From the NCBI RefSeq assembly GCF_008807015.1, contig NZ_CP031700.1, positions 2,133,014 through 2,197,013 of the forward strand: DNA of 64,000 nucleotides. The letters run 5' to 3'. Every line of letters begins with the position of its first letter. Positions within the stretch are counted from its first letter, which is position 1. A program made the translations under genes and the position numbers. The notes beneath the pieces were generated by a model that saw nothing but the letters and a program-made list of their open reading frames with translations, was not told the origin of the DNA and did not search any database. This document shows positions 37,584 to 46,665 of the stretch, one piece after another. The stretch comes from Neisseria zalophi. Its GTDB lineage: Bacteria > Pseudomonadota > Gammaproteobacteria > Burkholderiales > Neisseriaceae.

Positions 37584-38489
37584 TCATCGGGCTGTATAAC
37601 GATATGCCGATAATTTACGTTTAATTTCCGGCAATGCCGCCAATGCCGCTTTTTCTCCCAATTTAATGGCTTCGGTTTTCTGATCAAACCCACCGACTGA
37701 TCCTAAATGTTGTACTTGCGGCTTAATAACCACATCAGCATTACCTAATTCTCGTTGTAAAGCTGCCGTACTCATAATATTCAAACTTTGGTCAAGATAA
37801 GAAAAGAAGCCTGCTTCGCTCAATTTTGCCGGCTTAGCTGAAATATCAACCGCAATCACAAAGTTTGCCCCAAGATTTTTTGCCGCCGCAACTGGAACTG
37901 GTGCTGATAAACCACCATCCACATAACGTTTGCCACCAATAACTGCAGGCTGAAAAACATTCGGTATACTCACTGATGCCCGTACTGCCTGCCCGGTATT
38001 CCCACGGTTAAAAGCAACCATACGACCACTATCCAAATCTGTTGCCACTGCGGCAAATTTTATCGGTAAAGACTGAATCGGGCGTTGGTTAACTTTTCGG
38101 TTAATATAATCTTGTAATTTTTGCCCTTTAATAAAGCCGGTCGTAGACAGGGTTAAATCGACTAAGTCGGTTTTCCCTAAAATTTCCGCTTCCAATTCCA
38201 AACGATCAGGCGACATACCACTGGCGTATAAACTGCCTACAATCGAACCGGCACTGGTTCCGGCAACCACATTTACCGGAATATTATTGGCTTTCAATAC
38301 TTTTAAAACACCAATATGAGCAAAGCCTTTCGATGCCCCTCCCCCTAATGCCAAGCCGACCACCGCTTGCGGTTTTTGCTGTACGGTCGGCTGTTTCGGA
38401 ACAGATGGAGAAGTGGTACCACAAGCAGCCAATATAAAAACAGACGCAGCCAATAGGCCACGACGGGTATAACCTTTATTTATTGTCAT
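37584..38489 (-). CDS. Patatin-like phospholipase lipoprotein (RssA-type)
   Basis: A 301-residue protein. The first 23 residues (RRGLLAASVFILAAC) form a lipoprotein signal with Cys23 as the lipidated residue; the double arginine is notable but not enough to claim Tat export. The patatin domain has GLALGGGASKGFAHIGVL (oxyanion loop), GTSAGS with Ser79, and the DGG of the Ser-Asp dyad in YVDGGLSAPVP. It should hydrolyse acyl esters in the envelope. Length is normal. Confidence 0.9.
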   Translation of the reverse strand: MTINKGYTRRGLLAASVFILAACGTTSPSVPKQPTVQQKPQAVVGLALGGGASKGFAHIGVLKVLKANNIPVNVVAGTSAGSIVGSLYASGMSPDRLELEAEILGKTDLVDLTLSTTGFIKGQKLQDYINRKVNQRPIQSLPIKFAAVATDLDSGRMVAFNRGNTGQAVRASVSIPNVFQPAVIGGKRYVDGGLSAPVPVAAAKNLGANFVIAVDISAKPAKLSEAGFFSYLDQSLNIMSTAALQRELGNADVVIKPQVQHLGSVGGFDQKTEAIKLGEKAALAALPEIKRKLSAYRYTAR

Positions 38490-38651
38490 AGTCTTATTTA
38501 CCTAATGAAGTTTTAAATCATTCAGCTTAATTTTTTATTATACCTATAAAATCAATATCGCTTCGGCCAAAATAATTGCTGAATATTCTATATGGTTTCT
38601 CACGAGCACTAAGGTAAAGAAATTAAAAATGATGAAATATCTCTAACATAA

Positions 38652-38677
38652 AGCCGTCTGAATATTTCAGACGGCCT
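38652..38677. terminator. DUS-pair terminator after fhs
   Basis: AAGCCGTCTGAA (one base short of the 12-mer DUS) faces TTCAGACGGCCT across ATA; it lies 27 bases after the fhs stop on the minus strand. Confidence 0.6.
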
Positions 38678-38703
38678 AAACCAACTATTATAAAATACTT
38701 ATT

Positions 38704-40380
38704 TTAAAACAATCCGTGAATCACACCATCCGCATCAACATCAATTTTTTCTGCGGCCGGAACCTTCGGCAACCCCGGCATTTTCATCATATTGCCGCAT
38801 AATGCCACAATAAAACCGGCACCGGCAGATACGGTAATACCGCGCACCGTAATGCGGAAACCTTCGGGCTTGCCTAATAGTTTGGCATTATCACTCAATG
38901 AATATTGGGTTTTTGCCATACACACGGGCATTTTATCCAAGTTCAGTTTTTCAAGAGAAGCTATCTCGGCCAATGCTTCGGCACTGAAATCCACATCATC
39001 GGCACCATAGATTTTTTGGGCAATCGTACGGATTTTCTCCTGAATACTCAAATCGGTATCGTAGGCAAATTGGAAATGATTTTCCCCGCTTTCAATCGCC
39101 TTAACAACTTTCTCAGCCAAATCCGCACCACCGGCACCGCCTTTACCCCATACTTCCGTGAGCGATACTTCAACCCCGTGTTCCGCACAGGCCGTCTGAA
39201 TCATGGCCAATTCGGCATCACTATCCGACACAAAACGGTTCAACGCCACAACAACGGGCAAGCCAAATACGTTTTTCAGGTTACTGATATGTTTCAACAG
39301 ATTAGGCAGACCTTTTGCCAAAGCAGCTACATTTTCATCCCCTAAGTTTGCACGCTCCACTCCGCCGTTGTATTTCAAAGCGCGAACAGTCGCTACAACC
39401 ACAGCAGCATCCGGCTTGATGCCTGCCAAGCGGCATTTAATATCACAGAACTTTTCCGCTCCTAAATCGGCACCGAAACCGGCTTCGGTAACGGTATAAT
39501 CGCCGAGATGACGGGCAATGCGGGTCGCCAGCACAGAATTACAACCATGCGCGATATTGGCAAACGGTCCGCCATGTACCAATGCCGGTGTGCCCTCAAT
39601 AGTTTGCACCAAGTTCGGCTTAATCGCATCTTTCAATAATGCCGCCATAGCACCATTGGCTTTTAAATCACGGGCATAAACAGGGCTTCCGTCTTTGGCA
39701 TAGGCAACGAGAATATTGCCCAACCGGGTTTTCAAATCAGCCAAATCATTGGCCAAACAAAATACCGCCATTACTTCGGAAGCCACAGTAATATCAAAAC
39801 CGTCAGGTCGCATCACACCGTCAGTGGGCTTACCGATACCGTTGATAATATTACGCAACTGGCGGTCGTTCATATCCACAACACGGCGCCACAACACGCG
39901 CTTGGGATCAATATTTAGTTCATTACCCTGATAAATATGATTATCGAGCATGGCAGCCAATAAATTATTGGCGGCACCGATAGCATGAAAATCACCGGTA
40001 AAGTGTAGATTGATATCTTCCATCGGCAAAACTTGGGCATAGCCGCCGCCTGCCGCACCGCCTTTAATACCGAATACAGGGCCGAGAGAAGGCTCGCGTA
40101 ATGCAATAACGGCCTGCTTGCCGATATGGTTGAGCGCATCGGCCAAACCGATAGTAACCGTAGTTTTTCCCTCACCCGCAGGCGTAGGGTTAATGGCCGT
40201 CACCAAAATCAAACGGCCTTGCTTTGGCGGCAGGGCGAAAGCATCGGCCGGATTGATTTTGGCTTTATGTTTACCGTATGGTTCGAACTGATCGGCATTC
40301 AAGCCTAGGTTGGCAGCAATTTCGCCAATAGGGCGCATAGTGGAAGATTGGGCGATTTCCGCATCGGTTTTGTAACTCAT
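38704..40380 (-). CDS. fhs: Formate-tetrahydrofolate ligase
   Basis: A 558-residue enzyme that makes 10-formyl-THF from formate and ATP. The ATP-binding loop [14 protein letters not shown] is at about 66-79, followed by [23 protein letters not shown] and [25 protein letters not shown], all family signatures. The tail [16 protein letters not shown] is typical. The ATG at 40380 gives the normal N terminus; an ORF extension of nine codons upstream is unlikely. A DUS core occurs at 39188. Confidence 0.97.
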   Translation of the reverse strand: MSYKTDAEIAQSSTMRPIGEIAANLGLNADQFEPYGKHKAKINPADAFALPPKQGRLILVTAINPTPAGEGKTTVTIGLADALNHIGKQAVIALREPSLGPVFGIKGGAAGGGYAQVLPMEDINLHFTGDFHAIGAANNLLAAMLDNHIYQGNELNIDPKRVLWRRVVDMNDRQLRNIINGIGKPTDGVMRPDGFDITVASEVMAVFCLANDLADLKTRLGNILVAYAKDGSPVYARDLKANGAMAALLKDAIKPNLVQTIEGTPALVHGGPFANIAHGCNSVLATRIARHLGDYTVTEAGFGADLGAEKFCDIKCRLAGIKPDAAVVVATVRALKYNGGVERANLGDENVAALAKGLPNLLKHISNLKNVFGLPVVVALNRFVSDSDAELAMIQTACAEHGVEVSLTEVWGKGGAGGADLAEKVVKAIESGENHFQFAYDTDLSIQEKIRTIAQKIYGADDVDFSAEALAEIASLEKLNLDKMPVCMAKTQYSLSDNAKLLGKPEGFRITVRGITVSAGAGFIVALCGNMMKMPGLPKVPAAEKIDVDADGVIHGLF

Positions 40381-40504
40381 TATGGCTTCCTGTTTAGAAG
40401 GTGGCAAATAGAAGTATTATATAGTAAGCTGTGTTTTCTATATAGTTGTATCAATTATCATTCTCTTTTTATAAGCTAAATATAGAATAATTTCTGATGA
40501 TATG

Positions 40505-40556
40505 ATTTATGAGATGAGGCCGTCTGAAACGATTCAGACGGCCTCATCTCATAAAT
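40505..40556. terminator. Long DUS hairpin between fhs and the MerR gene
   Basis: Arms of 24 bases at 40505-40528 and 40533-40556 are perfect complements around ACGA. The DUS core plus the flank TTTATGAGATGA are all paired, the longest perfect stem seen here. It lies 81 bases beyond the MerR stop on the minus strand. Confidence 0.85.
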
Positions 40557-40637
40557 AAACTAAAATCGGTTTACTCCGGAATATTCCAAAAGAAAATGAA
40601 TTTAAAATCTAAAAATATGGCTATTTCCTGATTTATA

Positions 40638-41036
40638 TTAAGACTGTTGCAACGTTCTAATCACTTTACAATCGGTAACCACCTGCTCCCGACAATCAGC
40701 AATACCCTGCAAAAAAGATTCCACTTGTTGTAATGCCGTAATTTTCTCACGCACCGTCTGTAAATAACGGTTTACTATAGTATCGGCAATATCACAGGAT
40801 GCCTGCGGCTCATTTTGCAATGTCAGTAAAACACGAATATCTTCCAAAGCAAAATCAAGCGAACGACACGTTTTAATAAATATCAAACGTGCCAATGCCG
40901 CATCATCGAATTGACGATAGCCGTTCGCTAAACGTCGTACAGGCAACAACAGATTGATTTTCTCATAGTACCGTATAGTTTCCGTACTCACGCCACTGGC
41001 TTTACTCAGTTGGCTGATGGTGCGCAATGTCTTCAT
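40638..41036 (-). CDS. MerR-family metal regulator (ZntR/CadR-like)
   Basis: A 132-residue MerR regulator. The winged helix (TISQLSKASGVSTETIRYYEKINLL) is followed by the NGYRQF wing and a coiled-coil dimer helix. Cysteines at 57, 81, 115 and 123 resemble the metal-binding set of ZntR/CadR, which sense Zn, Cd or Pb. It is divergent from a CDF exporter with a MerR-type promoter between them, so it probably controls that gene. The metal cannot be fixed from sequence. Confidence 0.88.
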   Translation of the reverse strand: MKTLRTISQLSKASGVSTETIRYYEKINLLLPVRRLANGYRQFDDAALARLIFIKTCRSLDFALEDIRVLLTLQNEPQASCDIADTIVNRYLQTVREKITALQQVESFLQGIADCREQVVTDCKVIRTLQQS

Positions 41037-41042
41037 ATACCC

Positions 41043-41073
41043 TTGACCTTGTAGCAACTACAGGCTTTACAGT
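41043..41073 (+). promoter_or_regulatory. MerR-type promoter with 19-bp spacer
   Basis: TTGACC at 41043-41048 and TACAGT at 41068-41073 are separated by 19 bp, the long spacer that MerR activators need. A near-dyad, CTTGTAG-CAA-CTACAGG, fills the spacer. It reads toward the CDF exporter and overlaps the regulator's own upstream region. Confidence 0.7.
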
Positions 41074-41104
41074 TTAACACTCCTTCAGTTTTTAAGGATA
41101 GATC

Positions 41105-41764
41105 ATGGCCTGTACACATCATTGCTGCTCTACGGAAAACGCCGATAATGGCCGCTACCGTAATATTCTCTGGATAGCACTCTTCATCAATGCCCTAATG
41201 TTTGCAGTTGAAATCATTATGGGTATTAAAGCTGGCTCGGTGTCATTATTGGCCGACTCGCTTGATTTTTTCGGCGACGCTGCCAATTACGGCATCAGCC
41301 TTTTTGTAGTAGGAAAAACATTACATATCCGAGCCAAAGCATCATGGATAAAAGGTTATACCATGGGCGGGTTCGGCTTGTGGGTACTGGCTTCTACGCT
41401 ATACCATTTTTGGTATGGAAATATCCCCAATCATCACGATATGGGGATAGTCGGTGTTATCGCTTTGATAGCGAATATTATTGTTGCCGTTCTGTTGTTT
41501 GCTTTCCGCAATGGCGACAGCAACCGCCGCAGCGTCTGGCTATGCTCACGCAACGATGCTATCGGCAATATAATGGTTGTTGCAGCCGCCTTTGCCGTGC
41601 AGTTCACCCAGTCATCATGGCCGGATTTACTGGTTGCCGTTACGATGGCAGTCTTGGCACTACAGGCGGCTGTACAAATTATACGTCATGCAAATACAGA
41701 ATTATCGGCACGACCTAAAATCAGCCTTGTTGCGCAGCACGAACAGCATTTTGATCCGGATTGA
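41105..41764 (+). CDS. Cation diffusion facilitator (metal exporter)
   Basis: A 219-residue CDF-type protein with six membrane segments. It starts MACTHHCCSTEN, a short Cys/His stretch likely to bind metal. The CDF marker GSVSLLADSLDFFGDAANYGISL has the conserved aspartates, and a second HxxxD-like pair may lie in the SRNDAIGNIMVV helix. It lacks the usual C-terminal cytoplasmic domain, so it is shorter than typical CDFs. With the divergent MerR gene it forms a metal-efflux pair, perhaps for Zn or Cd. AAGGATAGATC precedes the ATG. Confidence 0.85.
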   Translation: MACTHHCCSTENADNGRYRNILWIALFINALMFAVEIIMGIKAGSVSLLADSLDFFGDAANYGISLFVVGKTLHIRAKASWIKGYTMGGFGLWVLASTLYHFWYGNIPNHHDMGIVGVIALIANIIVAVLLFAFRNGDSNRRSVWLCSRNDAIGNIMVVAAAFAVQFTQSSWPDLLVAVTMAVLALQAAVQIIRHANTELSARPKISLVAQHEQHFDPD

Positions 41765-42398
41765 TCAAAATCTCGACACGGCGGTTTTTCGCACGGCCTT
41801 CCCAAGTATCATTGCCGGCTACCGGCTGACGCGAGCCATAACCAACAGTACTTAAACGTGAAGCGGCCACACCTCTTTGGTGCAAATAATCCGCAACCGA
41901 TTGAGCACGACGGCGTGATAACGGTTCGTTAATGGCATCAGAACCGGTGTTATCGGTATGACCGGCAACAGTCAGCGTAGTATCGTGATATTTTACTAAA
42001 GTTTCAGCAGCTTTATTTAAAGCATCAATGGCATTACCATTCAAAGTTGAACTATTGGTTGCAAAAGTCACACTCTCAGGCATCACCAATTTGATTTGGT
42101 TACCGTTACGTTCCACTTCCACATTTGTATTCGCCAAGCTTTCACGTAATTGTTTTTCTTGGTAGTCCATATAACCGCCCACACCGGCACCAATCGCACC
42201 ACAGGCCAATGCAGAGTTACGCGCACCTTTACCGCCATGCGTCAGCGCACCGATAATACCGCAGGCAGCTGCACCACCTAATCCGTACATAGCCGTTTTA
42301 CTAGCTCTTTGCTGACCTGTAACAGGGTCGGTTACACAACCGGCCAACGCCAAAGCCGAAGCGGTAGCCAATACGGTTAAAGGTTTTAACATCTTCAT
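41721..42398 (-). CDS. OmpA-family lipoprotein
   Basis: A 225-residue outer-membrane lipoprotein. The signal MKMLKPLTVLATASALALAGC lipidates Cys21. Residues 45-75 have a glycine-rich segment (GGAAACGIIGALTHGGKGARN) as in YiaD-like proteins. The OmpA peptidoglycan-binding domain is at 110-215, with TVAGHTDNTGSDAINEPLSRRRAQSVADYL. The final 44 bases overlap the end of the convergent CDF gene. AAAGGAAA precedes the start. Confidence 0.9.
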   Translation of the reverse strand: MKMLKPLTVLATASALALAGCVTDPVTGQQRASKTAMYGLGGAAACGIIGALTHGGKGARNSALACGAIGAGVGGYMDYQEKQLRESLANTNVEVERNGNQIKLVMPESVTFATNSSTLNGNAIDALNKAAETLVKYHDTTLTVAGHTDNTGSDAINEPLSRRRAQSVADYLHQRGVAASRLSTVGYGSRQPVAGNDTWEGRAKNRRVEILINPDQNAVRAAQQG

Positions 42399-42830
42399 GA
42401 ATTTCCTTTCGAGATAAATAAAATATTGCGGACTCTCTGTCACACAAATAATAGGAAAATTGATATATTTTCAATACCAGCTTCCATCAAATATAAGTTT
42501 AAATGAATATAGCAGACAAAATATCTTACTAACTATATAGAACATTGATAAGAACAAAAGTTTACTTAACTTGATATTACAAAGCTAATCGCTTACTTAC
42601 TTTACAGTAGAAATTTAGACCATCCGAATAAAAAAACCGTCTCTTTTATGAGACAACCCTTCTAATATCTAATAATCATATTGAAACTTAACTTGAAAAA
42701 TATCTTTGCTTTTTATATCCAAACACACAATGCCTGCTGATCCATATCCTAGCCGGATGACAACAAACTTGACCACCAATCCGACTACCGCAACAATAAC
42801 GGTTTTCATACCGCCGGACAAATCCATACC
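42399..42830. other. Intergenic region between OmpA-type lipoprotein and msrC
   Basis: This 432-base gap between divergent genes has no credible gene on either strand. A short stem GTCTC-TTTTAT-GAGAC lies near 42640-42655. No DUS is present. Confidence 0.5.
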
Positions 42831-43319
42831 ATGCATACGCTACAAATCAACAGTATCGATAAAAATGAAGTCTATAAAGAAATACTGCCGCAAATTGAAA
42901 GCCTTATTCAAGACGAGTCTGATTTAATCGCCAACTTGGCCAATATCGCCGCCGTATTAAAAACCACATTCGATTGGTTTTGGGTAGGCTTTTATCTGGC
43001 CGATACCCAGACTAAACAATTGGTACTCGGCCCCTTTCAAGGCCCACTCGCCTGCACACGTATTCCTTACGGACGCGGTGTTTGCGGACAAGCATGGGAA
43101 AAAGGCGAAACCATAGTTGTTGAAGATGTTAACCAACACCCCGATCATATTGCCTGTTCGTCACAATCACAGTCGGAAATCGTGATACCTGTATGGAACC
43201 AAAAACAACAGCTACTTGCAATTTTAGATATTGACTCAACCGAACTGGCCTGTTTTGACGACACTGATGCATATTATTTAGGCAAGCTGGCTGAAATAAT
43301 TACCCGTTATCTTGGCTAA
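42831..43319 (+). CDS. msrC: Free methionine-(R)-sulfoxide reductase (GAF-type)
   Basis: A 162-residue GAF-domain enzyme that reduces free Met-(R)-sulfoxide. Three conserved cysteines at 75, 85 and 109 keep the spacing (10 and 24) of E. coli fRMsr (84, 94, 118), which supports catalysis. LGPFQGPLACTRIPYGRGVCGQAW and HIACSSQSQSEIVIPV are signature stretches. The start is the first ATG in frame; no strong ribosome site is visible. A DUS follows the stop at once (43320-43330). Confidence 0.9.
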   Translation: MHTLQINSIDKNEVYKEILPQIESLIQDESDLIANLANIAAVLKTTFDWFWVGFYLADTQTKQLVLGPFQGPLACTRIPYGRGVCGQAWEKGETIVVEDVNQHPDHIACSSQSQSEIVIPVWNQKQQLLAILDIDSTELACFDDTDAYYLGKLAEIITRYLG

Positions 43320-43459
43320 GGCCGTCTGAAAGACTGTTGTCACTGCCTGAAAACCATTATAATTATAAGCTGTATCTATTAAATAAAAACCTTCCCGGCA
43401 CTCTATATAGACACGGGAAGCTGCCACTCACCAACCCACTAGCTATAACGGAGCACGGA

Positions 43460-44116
43460 ATGAATTTTGAACAAGCACGTTTCAATATGGTAGAACAACA
43501 AATCCGCCCTTGGGATGTGTTGGATTTCGATGTATTGGATGCGTTGGCCGAAATTCCGCGCGAATATTTTGTGACCGAATCGCAACTACCCTATGCCTAT
43601 TCAGATAAAACCCTACCTTTACCCAACGGCGGCAGCATGTTAGAGCCTAAAATCGTTGCCCGTATGGTTCAAGGTTTGGCATTAAAACCAAGCGATAAAG
43701 TATTAGAAATCGGTACCGGTTCGGGTTATGCAACCGCATTACTCTATAAACTCAGCGGTAATGTCACCACTGTCGATATCGATAGCGCACAACAACAACG
43801 CGCCAAAGAAGCATTAGATAAAATCGGCTTAAACAATATCAATTATCAAATCAGTGACGGTATCGCAGACGAAGGGGATGGTAACCTCTTTGATGCGATT
43901 TACGTTGGCGGCAGTGTACCGGAAGCTCCCGACACACTGAAAAACCGCCTCAAAGAAGGTGGCCGTATGGTGGTTGTCGTTGGCGGCGCCCCCGTACAAC
44001 GTGCATTACTAATTACCCGAGAAGGCGGTAGCTATATCGAAAAAGTATTGTTCGATACACTGATTCCAAGTTTGGCTGTTCCTGAAAAATCTTTAGCAGC
44101 TAAATTTAATTTCTAA
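43460..44116 (+). CDS. pcm: Protein-L-isoaspartate O-methyltransferase
   Basis: A 218-residue SAM methyltransferase. MNFEQARFNMVEQQIRPWDV opens the family and VLEIGTGSGYATALLYKLSG is the SAM loop; YVGGSVPEAPDTLKNRLKEGGRMVVVVG is the substrate side. It repairs damaged isoaspartyl residues in proteins. The ATG at 43460, behind GGAGCACGGA, is chosen over a start 41 codons earlier, which is not conserved. A DUS hairpin follows. Confidence 0.92.
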   Translation: MNFEQARFNMVEQQIRPWDVLDFDVLDALAEIPREYFVTESQLPYAYSDKTLPLPNGGSMLEPKIVARMVQGLALKPSDKVLEIGTGSGYATALLYKLSGNVTTVDIDSAQQQRAKEALDKIGLNNINYQISDGIADEGDGNLFDAIYVGGSVPEAPDTLKNRLKEGGRMVVVVGGAPVQRALLITREGGSYIEKVLFDTLIPSLAVPEKSLAAKFNF

Positions 44117-44146
44117 TAAAATTGTCTTTTGATTTTTTATATTATT

Positions 44147-44182
44147 AAGAGGCCGTCTGAAAACCATTTCAGACGGCCTCTT
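44147..44182. terminator. DUS-pair terminator after pcm
   Basis: AAGAGGCCGTCTGAAA pairs perfectly with TTTCAGACGGCCTCTT around ACCA, 30 bases after the pcm stop and facing the convergent perM gene. Confidence 0.82.
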
Positions 44183-44268
44183 TAACTTTTAATAAATAAA
44201 TGCATACCAACGAATTTAAGTTAAAATGCAGCACCTAAATCTACAACAAATTAAATGCTGCTTTTATA

Positions 44269-45339
44269 TTATTTATGCCGATAAAACCTACTTTTGAAAT
44301 AAGCATCCGCCCCTTCGCGTAGCAGTACCAAAGTCACAGCAGCCAGCGGCAATCCTACCAACATACCGACAAAACCCATCAACTGACCAAAAGCCATTAA
44401 TGCAAAGATCACCCAAAATGGCGACAAGCCGATACGGTCACCGACAATTTTCGGTGTAATCAAAAAGCTTTCCAAAAACTGGCCGACAGCAAATACCGCC
44501 CACACCATCAGCAAGCCCTGCCATGAACCAAATTGCAGCAATGCCGCCACCGTTGCCAGCAACAAGCCGGTAAATGCACCCAAATAAGGCACAAACACCA
44601 AAATACCGGCAATCATACCAATGGCAAAACCCGAATCCAGCCCTGTCAGCATCAAGCCTACGCCATAAATCACACCCATAATAAGCATAACCAATAGCTG
44701 ACCGCGCAAAAACTCACCCAATACTTTATCCATATTGCCGGATATACGCGTATAAGTATCGACAAACCGTCTCGGCACCAATGCCTTAATACCAAATGCC
44801 CAACGTTGCCAGTCGAGCAAAAAGTAATACAATAAAAACGGCAGAAGGAACATATTGCTCAAGCCCAATGCCACCGTTCCACTTTGGCGCACCAATGTCG
44901 GTGCTATCTTTCCGACCGCATTATTTAACTCACCTGTATGCGATTTCAACCATGCAGCCATACTGGCGGTATCAATTTGTGCATATTCGCCGACCAAATT
45001 ATTCAACCAAGGCAACAGCTTGTTCTGAATAAAATCGACGATGCCCGGCAGACGTTCCAACATCGTATTAAACTGGTTCACCAGCATCGGCACAATAATC
45101 AATACCAAAGCCAACAACAGCAATAATGCGAAAATCATCACCAACATCGAAGCTAGAGGGCGCTTCATGCCCTTATGGCGCAATTTTTCAACCAACGGGT
45201 TTAAGATATAAGCCAACACTGCGGCCACGATAAACGGCGTGAGAATATTACTCAGAGCAAATAACAACCACACCAGCAACAGCAGTACAACCGCCATAAT
45301 AATCCACGGTTTCGCACCGCGGGCTCTTCTTTGATACAT
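44269..45339 (-). CDS. AI-2E/PerM-family membrane protein
   Basis: A 356-residue protein of the UPF0118 family with about eight membrane segments. RARGAKPWIIMAVVLLLLVWLLFALSNILTPFIVAAVLAYILNPL is the conserved start; a periplasmic domain of about 100 residues follows; the last half has GMIAGILVFVPYLGAFTGLLLA and ITPKIVGDRIGLSPFWVIFALM. Some members export signal molecules or act as Na+/Li+ antiporters, so the substrate here is unknown. It is divergent from purM. Confidence 0.88.
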   Translation of the reverse strand: MYQRRARGAKPWIIMAVVLLLLVWLLFALSNILTPFIVAAVLAYILNPLVEKLRHKGMKRPLASMLVMIFALLLLLALVLIIVPMLVNQFNTMLERLPGIVDFIQNKLLPWLNNLVGEYAQIDTASMAAWLKSHTGELNNAVGKIAPTLVRQSGTVALGLSNMFLLPFLLYYFLLDWQRWAFGIKALVPRRFVDTYTRISGNMDKVLGEFLRGQLLVMLIMGVIYGVGLMLTGLDSGFAIGMIAGILVFVPYLGAFTGLLLATVAALLQFGSWQGLLMVWAVFAVGQFLESFLITPKIVGDRIGLSPFWVIFALMAFGQLMGFVGMLVGLPLAAVTLVLLREGADAYFKSRFYRHK

Positions 45340-45527
45340 AACTACCCTTGTTCGGATTTAATCGGAAACGTGCTTCAAAAAGCGGCAATAAGCATAGCAG
45401 TTTATCTCTTATTTTGCACCTATACGAAACAAGCGGACGTAATTTGAAATTATTTACACGACACAAGGCATACCGCTGCGAATTCGGGTAAAATATACGC
45501 AATTTTCCCTTACAGAAAGCCCGAACC

Positions 45528-46562
45528 ATGAGCGATTCACTAAGCTACCGAGATGCCGGCGTAGATATCGACGCAGGCGACCAACTGGTTGAAAACATCA
45601 AACCTTTTGCCAAACGCACCATGCGCCCCGAAGTTTTAGGTGATCTGGGCGGTTTCGGCGCATTGGTGGAAATTAGCAAAAAATACCAAAACCCCGTATT
45701 GGTTTCCGGCACCGACGGTGTCGGCACGAAATTAAAACTTGCTTTCGACTGGGACAAACACGACACCGTCGGCATTGACTTAGTAGCCATGAGTGTCAAC
45801 GATATTTTAGTACAGGGCGCAGAACCTTTATTTTTCTTAGATTACTTCGCCTGTGGCAAATTGGATGTAACCCGCGCTACCGATGTCATCAAAGGTATTG
45901 CCCAAGGCTGCGAAGAATCCGGCTGTGCCCTAATCGGAGGCGAAACAGCCGAAATGCCCGGTATGTATCCGGAAGGTGAATACGACTTGGCCGGTTTCGC
46001 CGTTGGTGTGGTTGAAAAAGACAAAGTGATTAACGGCCGCAATATTGTTGCGGGTGATGTAGTGCTCGGTTTGGCTTCCAATGGCGCCCACTCTAATGGT
46101 TACTCATTAATCCGCAAAATTATTGAGCGTGACAACCCCGATTTAGACAGCACTTTCGATGGCGACAAAACCCTACGCCAAGCCATTATTGCGCCGACCC
46201 GCTTATACGTTAAACCGATTCTGGCCGCTTTAAAACAATTCGATATTAAAGGCATGGCACATATTACCGGCGGTGGAATTACCGAAAATATCCCGCGTAT
46301 TTTGCCTGAAAACACCGTCGCCCAAATTGATGCCAATGCTTGGACGTTGCCCAAATTGTTCCAATGGCTGCAAAAAGCCGGCAGTGTACAAATACAGGAA
46401 ATGTATCGTACCTTTAACTGTGGCATCGGTATGGCAGTGATTGTAGCCAAAGAAGAAGCAGATGCATTGCAACAATTCTTAGCCCAACAAGGTGAAACGG
46501 TTTACCGTTTGGGTGTCATCAGAGAACGTCAGGGCGATGAGCATCAAACACAAGTTGCTTAA
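45528..46562 (+). CDS. purM: Phosphoribosylformylglycinamidine cyclo-ligase
   Basis: A 344-residue AIR synthetase that closes the imidazole ring in purine synthesis. [28 protein letters not shown] starts the family; [11 protein letters not shown] and [26 protein letters not shown] are ATP and metal sites; [11 protein letters not shown] and [16 protein letters not shown] are further signatures. Length is normal. A DUS hairpin ends the unit. Confidence 0.97.
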   Translation: MSDSLSYRDAGVDIDAGDQLVENIKPFAKRTMRPEVLGDLGGFGALVEISKKYQNPVLVSGTDGVGTKLKLAFDWDKHDTVGIDLVAMSVNDILVQGAEPLFFLDYFACGKLDVTRATDVIKGIAQGCEESGCALIGGETAEMPGMYPEGEYDLAGFAVGVVEKDKVINGRNIVAGDVVLGLASNGAHSNGYSLIRKIIERDNPDLDSTFDGDKTLRQAIIAPTRLYVKPILAALKQFDIKGMAHITGGGITENIPRILPENTVAQIDANAWTLPKLFQWLQKAGSVQIQEMYRTFNCGIGMAVIVAKEEADALQQFLAQQGETVYRLGVIRERQGDEHQTQVA

Positions 46563-46586
46563 AAGCTAAACGTTTAAAGAACTTGC

Positions 46587-46629
46587 AAACCATAGGCCGT
46601 CTGAAAAAGTTTCAGACGGCCTATGGTTT
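46587..46629. terminator. DUS-pair terminator between purM and the glutamate-synthase-like gene
   Basis: AAACCATAGGCCGTCTGAAA pairs perfectly with TTTCAGACGGCCTATGGTTT around AAG, a 20-bp stem between convergent genes. Confidence 0.88.
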
Positions 46630-46665
46630 ATCTATGTTTATTAAATACAGTAGCCGTTACCACTA

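Noticed and set aside
42706..42927. 73-codon frame overlapping the msrC start
   Set aside because: It runs in a different frame into msrC, is Thr-rich and low in complexity, and has no ribosome site.
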